A DNA stretch of 64,000 nucleotides from contig NZ_CP089312.1 of NCBI RefSeq assembly GCF_021545335.1, forward strand, positions 186,001 to 250,000, read 5' to 3'. This stretch comes from Streptomyces sp. GQFP (GTDB lineage Bacteria > Actinomycetota > Actinomycetes > Streptomycetales > Streptomycetaceae). The stretch's first letter is position 1, and every line of letters begins with the position of its first letter. A program made the position numbers and the translations under genes. Positions 33,291 to 40,603 of this stretch are shown here, in pieces. The notes below the pieces were generated by a model, which saw nothing but the letters and a program-made list of their open reading frames with translations, did not search any database and was not told the origin of the DNA.

Positions 33291-33312
33291 ACCGCCCGGC
33301 ACGCCGGGCGGT
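33291..33312. terminator. Terminator between convergent hemC and hypothetical gene
   Basis: ACCGCCCGGC (33291-33300) and GCCGGGCGGT (33303-33312) form a 10-bp stem with a minimal AC loop, followed by TTCGGTCGTT. It lies between two convergent genes. Confidence 0.65.
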
Positions 33313-33320
33313 TCGGTCGT

Positions 33321-33878
33321 TCAGGTGGGTTCCGTCTGGCCCTTCTGGTCGCGCTGTTCCCTCAGGTCCCGCTGTTCCTTCAGGAAGTCGCTCGCCTGGA
33401 CGGCCACGCCGTCCCGGGCCGTTCCGTGGTGCGCGCCGGTGCCGGTGAAGTCCTCGGGGAGGCCGATCCCGCCCGCCCAGAGGTGCCGGGCGGTCCACTC
33501 CTCCTCGACGCGCAGCTGGATCTGTACGTCCACCTGCGCCAGGGACGCTTCCGGGCCTGCGGCGTACAGGACGGCCGTGGCGCGGCGCAGCGGGTGGACG
33601 TCGAAGCCCTCGATGAACTGCGAGTTCCGCCAGTCGATGAAGGCGCCCTCGCCGTCGGGGCCGAGCCGGACGTCGACCTGGCCGTCCTCCAGATGGACGC
33701 CGTAGTGCCGCTCGCCACGGTTCTCGACGGTCACCCGGAGGCTGAAATAGGTCAGCCCCTCGGCGGCGTCGTCGCGCCCGCGTGGCGGTTCGGCCGCCAC
33801 CAGACGGTGTACGCGGACACGCAGGCCGGCATGCTCGTCGTACTCGTGCCAGTCCCCGACCACGTTCGGCTCGCGCAC
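33321..33878 (-). CDS. Hypothetical protein, 185 aa, beta-rich
   Basis: A soluble protein starting with GTG 33878 behind GAGGTGG. The pattern YFSLRVTVENRGERHYGVHLEDGQVDVRL resembles an immunoglobulin-like beta-sandwich of the DUF4352 type found in some secreted and cytoplasmic proteins, but no signal peptide is present. The C-terminus is a short charged helix (FLKEQRDLREQRDQK). I do not recognise a specific family. It stands alone between two terminators or palindromes. Confidence 0.65.
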   Translation of the reverse strand: MREPNVVGDWHEYDEHAGLRVRVHRLVAAEPPRGRDDAAEGLTYFSLRVTVENRGERHYGVHLEDGQVDVRLGPDGEGAFIDWRNSQFIEGFDVHPLRRATAVLYAAGPEASLAQVDVQIQLRVEEEWTARHLWAGGIGLPEDFTGTGAHHGTARDGVAVQASDFLKEQRDLREQRDQKGQTEPT

Positions 33879-33972
33879 AGTCCACCTCTCGACCTCGGAT
33901 GGCTGCTTCCTATCCTTGTGCCCGGCGCACAGTCAAATGAGCGGAATGCGCTGTGGCCAGCGAATTCGCCCC

Positions 33973-33989
33973 CTTGATCACTGATCAAG
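33973..33989. promoter_or_regulatory. Perfect 17-bp palindrome CTTGATCAcTGATCAAG
   Basis: CTTGATCA (33973-33980), central C, TGATCAAG (33982-33989). It lies 95 bp upstream of the GTG of the hypothetical gene and downstream of the DrrB-like permease gene. It stands out as AT-rich in a GC-rich setting and is likely a protein-binding site. Confidence 0.55.
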
Positions 33990-34082
33990 CGGTGTGCAGC
34001 GGAAATCCGCCGAAGGGCACCCCGACCATGGTCGGCCGCGTGCCGCACATCACGTTCCGGTGCATGGTCGTGACCGGCGCGT

Positions 34083-34934
34083 TCAGCGGGCCAGGCGACC
34101 GAGGAGCGAGGAGGCCGCCACGATGCTGATGACGGCGGCGAGCAGCAGGACCCCGAAGTCGACGGCGAGGTTGGACGGGGTGCCGAGGAGGAGTCCGCGC
34201 AGGGCGTTCACCTGGTAGCTCAGCGGGTTGATCCGGCTGACCGTCTGGAGCCAGCCCGGCATCACGCTCACCGGGTAGAGGGCGTTGGAGCCGAAGAAGA
34301 GCGGCATGGTGATGGCCTGGCCGATGCCCATCAGCCGGTCGCGGGTGAGGACGATCCCGGCGATCGTCATCGACAGACACGAGAAGAAGGCGGAGCCGAG
34401 GACGACGGCCACCGCGACGCCGAGCAGCTTGAGCGGGTTCCAGGTCAGGGCCACTCCGAGGAGGGCGGCGATGACGATCACGACGACGGCTTGGATCAGC
34501 GCCTTCACACCGGCCGCGAAGGCCTTGCCGGTGACGAGGGCCGCGCGCGGGGTGGGGGTGACGAGGAGTTTGGTGAGGATTCCGGCGTCCCGCTCCCAGA
34601 TGATCATGATGCCGTAGAAGATGGCGATGAACATCGCGGACTGGGCGATGATGCCGGGCGCCAGATAGTCGAGGTAGGGGATGCCACCGGTCGGTATCGC
34701 CCTGATCCGGGTGAAGGTCTCGCCGAAGATCAGCAGCCAGAGGGCGGGCTGGATTGCCCTGGTGTACAGCTCGGTGCGGTCGTGGCGGAGTTTCTGCAGT
34801 TCGACTGCGCACATGGCGCCGACCCGGGCGGGCAGCAGCCGCCAGCCCGTTCTGGGCGTGGGCGGTACGAGCAGCAGGTTCAGGGCGGTGGGGTCAGCCG
34901 ACGCGGGACGCGGTGCGGCGGGTGCTGCGGACAT
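34083..34934 (-). CDS. ABC-2 type drug exporter permease (DrrB-like)
   Basis: A 283-residue membrane protein with six predicted helices and the ABC-2 signature region near the C-terminus (NPLSYQVNALRGLLLG). The N-terminal 50 residues are Ala/Pro-rich and cytoplasmic. The gene starts inside the 3' end of the ATPase gene (41-bp overlap), which implies translational coupling. Together they form a DrrAB-type efflux pump for drugs or lipids. Confidence 0.9.
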   Translation of the reverse strand: MSAAPAAPRPASADPTALNLLLVPPTPRTGWRLLPARVGAMCAVELQKLRHDRTELYTRAIQPALWLLIFGETFTRIRAIPTGGIPYLDYLAPGIIAQSAMFIAIFYGIMIIWERDAGILTKLLVTPTPRAALVTGKAFAAGVKALIQAVVVIVIAALLGVALTWNPLKLLGVAVAVVLGSAFFSCLSMTIAGIVLTRDRLMGIGQAITMPLFFGSNALYPVSVMPGWLQTVSRINPLSYQVNALRGLLLGTPSNLAVDFGVLLLAAVISIVAASSLLGRLAR

Positions 34935-35790
34935 CGCGGAAGTCTCCTGACCGTTCGTCGAGGCCGCTGCCGGCGATGTCCCGGAAGACGTCCTCCAGCG
35001 TGGGCGGCGGGGCGGTGTCGGACGCGCCCTCGGCCCGGCGTCGTTCACCGAGCCCCGCGCGGAGTTCGTCGGGGGTGCCGAGGGCGCGGATGCGGCCGTG
35101 GTGCATCAGGGCGACGCGGTCGCAGTACTGGTCGGCCTCGTCCATGTAGTGCGTGGTGACCAGGACGGTCATGCCGGTGGCGGCGCGCACGGCGTCGATG
35201 TGCTCCCACACGCCCGTTCTGGCGATGGGGTCGAGTCCGATGGTCGGTTCGTCGAGGATCAGCAGCCGGGGCGCGCTGACCAGTGCCTGGGCGAGTTCGA
35301 GCCGGCGCACCATGCCACCGGAGTAGGTGCTCGCGAGCCGGTCGGCCGCGTCGGTGAGCCCGACCGCCGCCAGGGCCTGGCCGACCCGTTCGGCGCGTTC
35401 GCGGCGCGGGACGTCGAAGACCCGGGCGAACAGGACGACGTTCTCGCGTCCGGTGAGCCCGGAGTCGGCGGACAGCTGCTGCGGTACGTACCCGAGCAGT
35501 CGGCGCACCGCCATCCGGTCCCCGGCGGCGTCGTGCCCGAAGACGCGGACCATGCCGGCGGGCACCGGCAGCAACGTGGTGACACAGCGGATCGCCGTGG
35601 TCTTGCCCGCGCCGTTGGGCCCGAGGAGGCCGAACACCTCCCCCTCCCGGACGCCGAGATCGAGCCCGTCGACGGCGTTGGTCTCACCGAAGGCGTACAC
35701 GAGTCCCGTACAGCTGACGGCTTCCCGGCTCTCGGGGATGTCAGCGTTCTCCGTGGTCTCGGTGATCTCGGTGGTCCTGTCGTACGTCAT
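34894..35790 (-). CDS. ABC exporter ATP-binding protein (DrrA-like)
   Basis: A 298-residue ATPase with Walker A GPNGAGKTTA, signature STYSGGMVRRLELAQ (SGG replaces SGGQ), Walker B LLILDEPTIGLD and the H-loop TTHYMDEAD. The C-terminal extension contains PTLEDVFRDIAG, typical of the DrrA regulatory tail. The start ATG 35790 overlaps the MarR stop as ATGA. It powers the following ABC-2 permease. Confidence 0.94.
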   Translation of the reverse strand: MTYDRTTEITETTENADIPESREAVSCTGLVYAFGETNAVDGLDLGVREGEVFGLLGPNGAGKTTAIRCVTTLLPVPAGMVRVFGHDAAGDRMAVRRLLGYVPQQLSADSGLTGRENVVLFARVFDVPRRERAERVGQALAAVGLTDAADRLASTYSGGMVRRLELAQALVSAPRLLILDEPTIGLDPIARTGVWEHIDAVRAATGMTVLVTTHYMDEADQYCDRVALMHHGRIRALGTPDELRAGLGERRRAEGASDTAPPPTLEDVFRDIAGSGLDERSGDFRDVRSTRRTASRVG

Positions 35791-36242
35791 GACTCCTCCG
35801 CCTCCTCGCGCAGGTTCCGGGCCAGTTTCCGCAGGGCCGGGAGCGCGGCCCGCAGGGCTTCCCGGTCGGCGTCGTCGAGACGCGCCACGTGCCGTCGTAC
35901 GAGAGCGGTGCGCCGTTCCCGCCAGTCCCTGAGGCGTGCCTCGGCCGCCGGGGTGGGCAGCAGCCGGGCGGCCCGCCGGTCGGCGGGGTCCGTACCGCGG
36001 ATCAGATAGCCGTCCTTGACCAGTTGGTTCACCAGCGTCGACACGGAGTTGCCCGCGAGGTACAGCTCCCTGGCCGCGTCCGAGATACCGATGCCGGGGC
36101 GGTCCATGACCAGGCGCAGCAGCTCGACCTCGGCGCCCCGCAGCCGGGGCACTTTCGTCCCGCTGCGCAGTCGGCGCCGGATGAGCCGCTGCACTCCGAG
36201 AAGCGCGTCGGCCAGTTCGTCCGCGAAGGTCGCTGGTTCCAC
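35787..36242 (-). CDS. MarR-family regulator of the DrrAB-like exporter
   Basis: A 151-residue MarR protein (ISDAARELYLAGNSVSTLVN recognition region, DPADRRAARLLPTPAAEARL wing). It is the first gene of a three-gene operon with the exporter ATPase and permease, with a 4-bp overlap to the ATPase. It probably represses its own operon until an exported compound binds. No clear palindrome is visible right upstream. Confidence 0.9.
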   Translation of the reverse strand: MEPATFADELADALLGVQRLIRRRLRSGTKVPRLRGAEVELLRLVMDRPGIGISDAARELYLAGNSVSTLVNQLVKDGYLIRGTDPADRRAARLLPTPAAEARLRDWRERRTALVRRHVARLDDADREALRAALPALRKLARNLREEAEES

Positions 36243-36551
36243 ACGCCGAGATTAGCTCTGTGTCAGAGGTATCCGGGGAACGGGGATGGAAAGGACGAGT
36301 CAAGAACATGTATGCGGCATCTTCCGCGCCGCCGCGAATTCGCACAGCGATCAGCGAGAAGCAGCAGGTCACTCTTTATGGTGATTTGTTTCCATGTCGC
36401 CGGGAGCGGGAATTTCCCTTTCAGTGCTTCGGACAGGAGGCACGTCCGTGGGAGCCGGTTCGCCGGGCCTTCGGCCGTCCTCCGTGCGGTCCGTGAGCGC
36501 ACCCTCCCGCGGTGTCTGTCCAGCCGGCACCGACCGAGGAAGGTGCGCGCG
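36243..36551. other. Intergenic stretch (309 bp) with a candidate SigB-type promoter
   Basis: This separates the divergent MarR operon and the sigma factor gene. It is less GC-rich than its surroundings. GTTT (36388-36391), a 16-bp spacer and GGGAAT (36408-36413) resemble the GTTT-N14-16-GGGTAT consensus used by SigB/F-type factors, which suggests autoregulation. I see no gene in it. Confidence 0.35.
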
Positions 36552-37376
36552 ATGCGTATCGCCACGAGAACGAATCGCCATCCGCACGACGACGCCCCCG
36601 ACACCGCCGCCGACTTCGAACGGCTCGTCCGCCTGCCCGAAGGGCCGGAGCGCCGCGCCCTCCGCGACGATCTCGTACGGGCCTGGCTGCCCATGTCGGA
36701 GCGGATCGCCGTCCGGTTCCGGGGCCGCGGCGAGGCGCTGGAGGATCTCTACCAGGTCGCGGCCGTCGGCCTCGTCAAGGCCGTCGACCACTACGACCCC
36801 ACGCGCGGCGCCGCCTTCGAGGCCTACGCCGTGCCGACCGTCACCGGTGAGATCAAGCGCCACTTCCGCGACCACCTGTGGGCACTGCATGTGCCGCGCC
36901 GGGTCCAGGACCTGCGCAACCGGGTACGCGTCGCCTCGAAGGAGCTGTCCGCCACCGTCCCGGGCCGGCCCCCGACCGTCGCCGAGATCGCCGCGTACAC
37001 CGAGCTGAGCGAGAGCGAGGTGCGTACGGGCATGGAGGCCCTGGAGTGCTTCTCCGTGCTGTCGCTGGAGGCGGAACTGCCGCGCACCGACGGGTACGCG
37101 CTCGCGGACACGGTCGGCGGAGCCGATCCCGGCTTCGACCTGATCGTCGACCGCGCGGCCGTCAGCCCCTGTCTGCGGGCTCTGCCCGAACGGGAGCGGA
37201 CCATCCTCTATCTGCGGTTCTTCGGCGGGATGACACAGAGCCGGATCGCCCGGCAGCTCGGCATCTCCCAGATGCACGTCTCCCGGCTGCTCAGCGCCTG
37301 CTGCGCACGCGTACGCGAGGAACTCGACGTGGACGAGGAACCGTCCGACGGAGAACTGCTCGCCGATGCCTGCTGA
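36552..37376 (+). CDS. RNA polymerase sigma factor, SigB/SigF/SigG subfamily
   Basis: A 274-residue sigma-70 group 3 factor. Region 2: YQVAAVGLVKAVDHYDPTRG and AFEAYAVPTVTGEIKRHFRD. Region 3: VPRRVQDLRNRV and TVAEIAAYTELSESEV. Region 4: LPERERTILYLRFFGGMTQS followed by IARQLGISQMHVSRLL. This group directs stress and sporulation genes in Streptomyces and is held by anti-sigma factors released through SpoIIE-type phosphatases. No anti-sigma gene adjoins it. The start ATG 36552 has GAGGAAGG upstream. The last 20 residues form an acidic tail. Confidence 0.93.
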   Translation: MRIATRTNRHPHDDAPDTAADFERLVRLPEGPERRALRDDLVRAWLPMSERIAVRFRGRGEALEDLYQVAAVGLVKAVDHYDPTRGAAFEAYAVPTVTGEIKRHFRDHLWALHVPRRVQDLRNRVRVASKELSATVPGRPPTVAEIAAYTELSESEVRTGMEALECFSVLSLEAELPRTDGYALADTVGGADPGFDLIVDRAAVSPCLRALPERERTILYLRFFGGMTQSRIARQLGISQMHVSRLLSACCARVREELDVDEEPSDGELLADAC

Positions 37377-37399
37377 GGAGCGGCGGCCCCGTACACCCC

Positions 37400-37434
37400 A
37401 GTCGCCCGGGCAGGTCATTCACAGCCGGGCGACT
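37400..37434 (+). terminator. Hairpin after the sigma factor gene
   Basis: AGTCGCCCGG (37400-37409) and CCGGGCGACT (37425-37434) form a perfect 10-bp stem with a 15-base loop, 24 bp past the stop. Confidence 0.6.
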
Positions 37435-37530
37435 GAGGGGCGGGCTCACTGCCGAACCCTCCCGGGAGCGATTCCCCAGCGTGCCCTGCTCCCCGGTGTC
37501 ACCGCAGGGGCGGGGTTGAAACACCCCCGG

Positions 37531-37878
37531 TCAGGAATAGCGCTCCGTGTCCGCCGTGTCACCCGGAATCCGGGTGGGTCCGAAGCGGTCCAGCGCGTCC
37601 TCCAGTTCGGCACGGATGTCGGACGGCATTTCTCCGTTCCGTCCCCAGATCAGAATCATCTCCGCGAGATTGCGGAGTTTGATGTTGGTGTGCTGGGAGA
37701 CCTCTTTCAGTACTTCCCAGCCCTGGTCGGGTGTGACCCGCCCCAGCGCGACCATCATGCCGATCGCCTGGTCCACGACGGCATGGGAGGTGACGGCCTC
37801 CTTGAGCTGGTCGACCTCGGCCCGCAGGGCGACGACCTGGTCGTCCTCGCTCGGGCCGCCGTCCATGGGCATGGACAT
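37531..37878 (-). CDS. ANTAR-domain protein (putative RNA-binding antiterminator)
   Basis: A 115-residue protein consisting of a short coiled-coil (VVALRAEVDQLKEAVTSHAV) and an ANTAR domain (DQAIGMMVALGRVTPDQGWE, then LKEVSQHTNIKLRNLAEMI). ANTAR proteins bind paired stem-loops in nascent RNA and prevent termination. There is no receiver or GAF domain, so control must come from a partner. The start is at ATG 37878 behind GGAGGTG; an upstream GTG is less likely. It converges on the sigma factor gene. Confidence 0.88.
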   Translation of the reverse strand: MSMPMDGGPSEDDQVVALRAEVDQLKEAVTSHAVVDQAIGMMVALGRVTPDQGWEVLKEVSQHTNIKLRNLAEMILIWGRNGEMPSDIRAELEDALDRFGPTRIPGDTADTERYS

Positions 37879-38043
37879 GGTCACCTCCGGGTCACGTCAA
37901 ACGTACTCCCCCATCGTCGCCACTGGGCCTGCCGGGTGCCAACAGGCCCGATCGGGGTACTCGACAGGCACCGGGACGGGGTTCGGCCGGAGACTGGTGT
38001 CCGGCCGGCGAACGCCGGTGGACGGAACCAGGACGCGAGTGCC

Positions 38044-38859
38044 ATGAACCACGACACGACACAGCCCAGCGGCGCGACGGACGTCGTCTCGACCCATTCC
38101 GTGTTCGGCGCCCCCTGCTGGGTGAGTCTGACCAGCCGCGATCTGCGGGCCACCGAGGCGTTCTACAGCGCCGTACTGGGCTGGCGGTGGCGTTCGGCCC
38201 GGCTCGGCGACCGCTTCCGGGTGGCGCTGGTGCAGGGCACACCGGTCGCGGGGATCGCCGCGGTGGCCTCCGTATGGCAGGTGGCGGTCGCCTGGATCCC
38301 GTACTTCGCCGTGCCGAGCGCGGACGAGGCGGCGGGCCGGGCCCGTGAGCGCGGCGGTACGACGGCGGTCGGACCGCTCTCCTTCCCGCCCGGCCGGGCG
38401 GCTCTGCTGGCCGACCGGGACGGGGCGATCTTCGGGATCTGGGAGGGCGAGCTGCTGGCCGGCTGGGAGGCCTGGCGACGCGCGGCACCGGCGTTCGTAC
38501 GGCTGCACACCCGCGACGCGTTCGACGCGGCCATCTTCTACGGGGAGATCCTGGACTGGGCCTCGGACCGCCCCGGTTGCTGCGAGGTCCACTACGAGGC
38601 CGACGAGGTCGTGCTGCGCAGTCGGGGCGATGTCGTGGCCCGTATCGTCTCGGGCGCCCTGGAGGCGGCGCCCGACCCCACGATCCGGCCGCACTGGCAG
38701 GTCCACTTCGCGGTCGAGGACGTGGCGGCCTGTGTCAAGGCCGCGGAGAACAACGGCGGCAGTGTGCTGCGGTACGACGCCGGTTCGGTGCCGTTCGAGG
38801 CGGTGCTGCGCGATCCGGACGGGGCACAGTTCACGGTGACCTCACGCGTCCCGCGCTGA
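38044..38859 (+). CDS. Two-domain VOC (glyoxalase/bleomycin-resistance-like) protein
   Basis: A 271-residue protein made of two tandem vicinal-oxygen-chelate domains: residues about 15-135 (PCWVSLTSRDLRATEAFYSA start, LLADRDGAIFGIWE end) and about 145-270 (PAFVRLHTRDAFDAAIFYGE start, AVLRDPDGAQFTVTS end). Metal ligands appear only partly conserved, so it may act as a binding protein or enzyme of unknown substrate. Such proteins are common in actinomycetes as glyoxalase-like or resistance proteins. It overlaps the next, convergent gene by 18 bp. Confidence 0.85.
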   Translation: MNHDTTQPSGATDVVSTHSVFGAPCWVSLTSRDLRATEAFYSAVLGWRWRSARLGDRFRVALVQGTPVAGIAAVASVWQVAVAWIPYFAVPSADEAAGRARERGGTTAVGPLSFPPGRAALLADRDGAIFGIWEGELLAGWEAWRRAAPAFVRLHTRDAFDAAIFYGEILDWASDRPGCCEVHYEADEVVLRSRGDVVARIVSGALEAAPDPTIRPHWQVHFAVEDVAACVKAAENNGGSVLRYDAGSVPFEAVLRDPDGAQFTVTSRVPR

Positions 38860-39399
38860 GCCCTCCGGCTGCCGGACCGACGAGTAGAGGTACTGGTCGT
38901 CCGCCAGCGGCTGGGTTCGGATCCTGCCGTTCCAGAGCAGCAGGCCGTGCCGCCGCTCCCAGCGGGAGACCCACCATGCGCGGGCCGACCACGCCGACGC
39001 GAAGATCAGCGGGAAGAGAGCCAGATCGCGCTCCCAGAACAGACCGCCGCCGACCGCGGACGCGGCCAGGAAGACGAAGAGCAACACGTTGACGCAGTTG
39101 CGGTACTCCTTGCCCCGCGTCGGCAGAACCGCGGCCGGCTCCTGCAGCGGAACCGCCTTGTCGAAGTCCCGCCCCTCACCGAACCACTTGATCCGGGAGA
39201 CGGTGAGCACCCCGAACCCGGCAACGAGCACCAGATAGGTCAGCCCGAGGGCGATCGCCCGGCCGACACCCCCCGGCGTCTCGGGGGCGCCTTCCACCCC
39301 GAACACCACCCCCGCGCTCACCAGCGCCGCGCAGACCGCGAGGAGCGCGCACGTCACCTCGTAGTGGACGTACCTGAACACGGTGTTCCCCCTGCGCAC
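38842..39399 (-). CDS. Hypothetical membrane protein, 185 aa
   Basis: Four predicted membrane helices: VTCALLAVCAALVSAGVVFG, GLTYLVLVAGFGVLTV, NVLLFVFLAASAVGGGLFW and LALFPLIFASAWSARAWWVS. The loop between helices 2 and 3 is hydrophilic. The start is taken at GTG 39399 behind AGGGGGAGC; a GTG at 39381 is an alternative. No family is recognised. Confidence 0.65.
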   Translation of the reverse strand: MRRGNTVFRYVHYEVTCALLAVCAALVSAGVVFGVEGAPETPGGVGRAIALGLTYLVLVAGFGVLTVSRIKWFGEGRDFDKAVPLQEPAAVLPTRGKEYRNCVNVLLFVFLAASAVGGGLFWERDLALFPLIFASAWSARAWWVSRWERRHGLLLWNGRIRTQPLADDQYLYSSVRQPEGSARDA

Positions 39400-39482
39400 G
39401 ATGCTCCCCCTGTGCCCCACCCCGGCCCCGAGACAGAGTGTCAACTCCACTATGCCCCGGGGGAGTCCGGAATGTGCCGCTC

Positions 39483-39986
39483 CTACACGTTCACGAGGGA
39501 GTCCCGCGCCCTGCCCGTCGCACCGGCGAAGGACGGGACCTCTCGGGGTACCCGGCGCGCCTCCCGCAGGGTCGGCGCGGGTCCGGTCGAGACCAGCGGG
39601 ACGCCTTCGCAGGAGCGGGCCCGGCGCGAGAACCAGATGATCTTGGCGCCGGTGTCCGTGGCACAGCAGCCCCAGCCGTCGCTCAGGGCGGCGATCCACG
39701 CCAGACAGCCGCGCAGTTCCTGGTCGGGACGCAGGTCGCGGTCGTGCTCGGCGATGGCGGTGATGAGGTGCTGGCCGTTCCACCACATCTCGATCACCGC
39801 GCGCTTGTCGGTCGCGTGCTCGTCGATTGCGCGCAGCAGCACTTCGGTGCCATGACAGACGGGTCCGACGAGGTGCTCCAGGTCCCACAGGCGGAGGTGA
39901 GCGGCCAGAATGCGCTCGACCTGGCCGACCCGTTCGGGGCAGACCTCCACGTCGAGGTGGTAGTAGCAGGGCTCTGCGGTCTTCAT
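39483..39986 (-). CDS. Degenerate histidine-kinase-type ATPase-like regulatory protein
   Basis: A 167-residue soluble protein whose layout follows HATPase_c_2 (anti-sigma-type) proteins: a helical start (VEVCPERVGQVERILAAHLR), a long helix where the N-box should be (VGPVCHGTEVLLRAIDEHAT), IEMWWNGQHLITAIAEHDRD in place of the strand and D-box, and AALSDGWGCCATDTGAKIIW matching the WG-GK-W ending. The N-box Asn is missing, so ATP binding is doubtful. It could be a non-catalytic partner-switching protein. It is divergent from the DUF5133 gene; the assignment is by pattern only. Confidence 0.5.
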   Translation of the reverse strand: MKTAEPCYYHLDVEVCPERVGQVERILAAHLRLWDLEHLVGPVCHGTEVLLRAIDEHATDKRAVIEMWWNGQHLITAIAEHDRDLRPDQELRGCLAWIAALSDGWGCCATDTGAKIIWFSRRARSCEGVPLVSTGPAPTLREARRVPREVPSFAGATGRARDSLVNV

Positions 39987-40140
39987 CGTCGTTGGCTCCT
40001 CACGGCGGACTCACGCTTCTGCACGCGCTGCGGGGCCGGGCCCCGAACGCGAAGCGTGAGCACTGTTCGCTTCTGAGTCAGCTCCAGAGTGGGAGCGCTA
40101 GTCCATTCGTGCAACACGAGCGCCCCCTGTGGTCGTTGAA

Positions 40141-40161
40141 GACCCAACAAGACGTTGGGTC
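40141..40161. promoter_or_regulatory. Perfect inverted repeat between divergent genes
   Basis: GACCCAAC (40141-40148), spacer AAGAC, GTTGGGTC (40154-40161). It lies in the 235-bp gap between the ATPase-like gene and the DUF5133 gene and is a candidate operator. Confidence 0.4.
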
Positions 40162-40242
40162 GCCACACGTGCACCATGAGTCAAGGTCTCGCTGTAGAAG
40201 CAGTCCGTCACGGAGTCAGTCATGAGGAAGGGGACCAGCGCC

Positions 40243-40539
40243 ATGCTGCTGCCCGCCAAAGCCGAGGTCGCCCGACAGCTGAACAAGTACCGGGCGTGGG
40301 AGCGCGTCATGCTCGCGGCCCCGTCCGACCGTTCGGCGCGCGACAGTTTCGAGGACTCGGGCTACACCTTGTGCGTACTGATGGGGAAGCGGTGCGCGCG
40401 AGAGGCCGCACACGCCGCCGAACGCTATCTCCGCACGAGCCTGGTCGCCTACCTGCGCGAGCAGGCCGGCTGGACCCACACCGACCGTTTCACCGGGCAC
40501 TCTCCGCCCACCGTCCAGCGCTCCGTCGCAGGCGGATAG
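40243..40539 (+). CDS. DUF5133-type small protein
   Basis: A 98-residue helical protein beginning MLLPAKAEVARQLNKYRAWE and containing DSGYTLCVLMGKR, the pattern of DUF5133 proteins of Streptomyces. Their function is not known to me. The start is taken at ATG 40243, where the family pattern begins, with AAGGGGAC upstream; an ATG at 40222 in frame adds seven residues. It precedes glgE by 64 bp on the same strand and could be part of that operon. Confidence 0.65.
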   Translation: MLLPAKAEVARQLNKYRAWERVMLAAPSDRSARDSFEDSGYTLCVLMGKRCAREAAHAAERYLRTSLVAYLREQAGWTHTDRFTGHSPPTVQRSVAGG

Positions 40540-40603
40540 CCCACCGGCACCGCTCGCGACGCCCGTCCCGACCCCCAACCCCAGTACGGCAGAGGTGAGA
40601 CCC

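Noticed and set aside
33752-34048. 98-codon minus-strand frame over the start of the hypothetical gene
   Set aside because: It overlaps the better supported gene at 33321-33878 and has no ribosome site or coding pattern.
33985-34065. Small minus-strand ORF MHRNVMCGTRPTMVGVPFGG and so on, 26 aa
   Set aside because: No ribosome site and no recognisable family; it lies in the gap after the DrrB-like gene.
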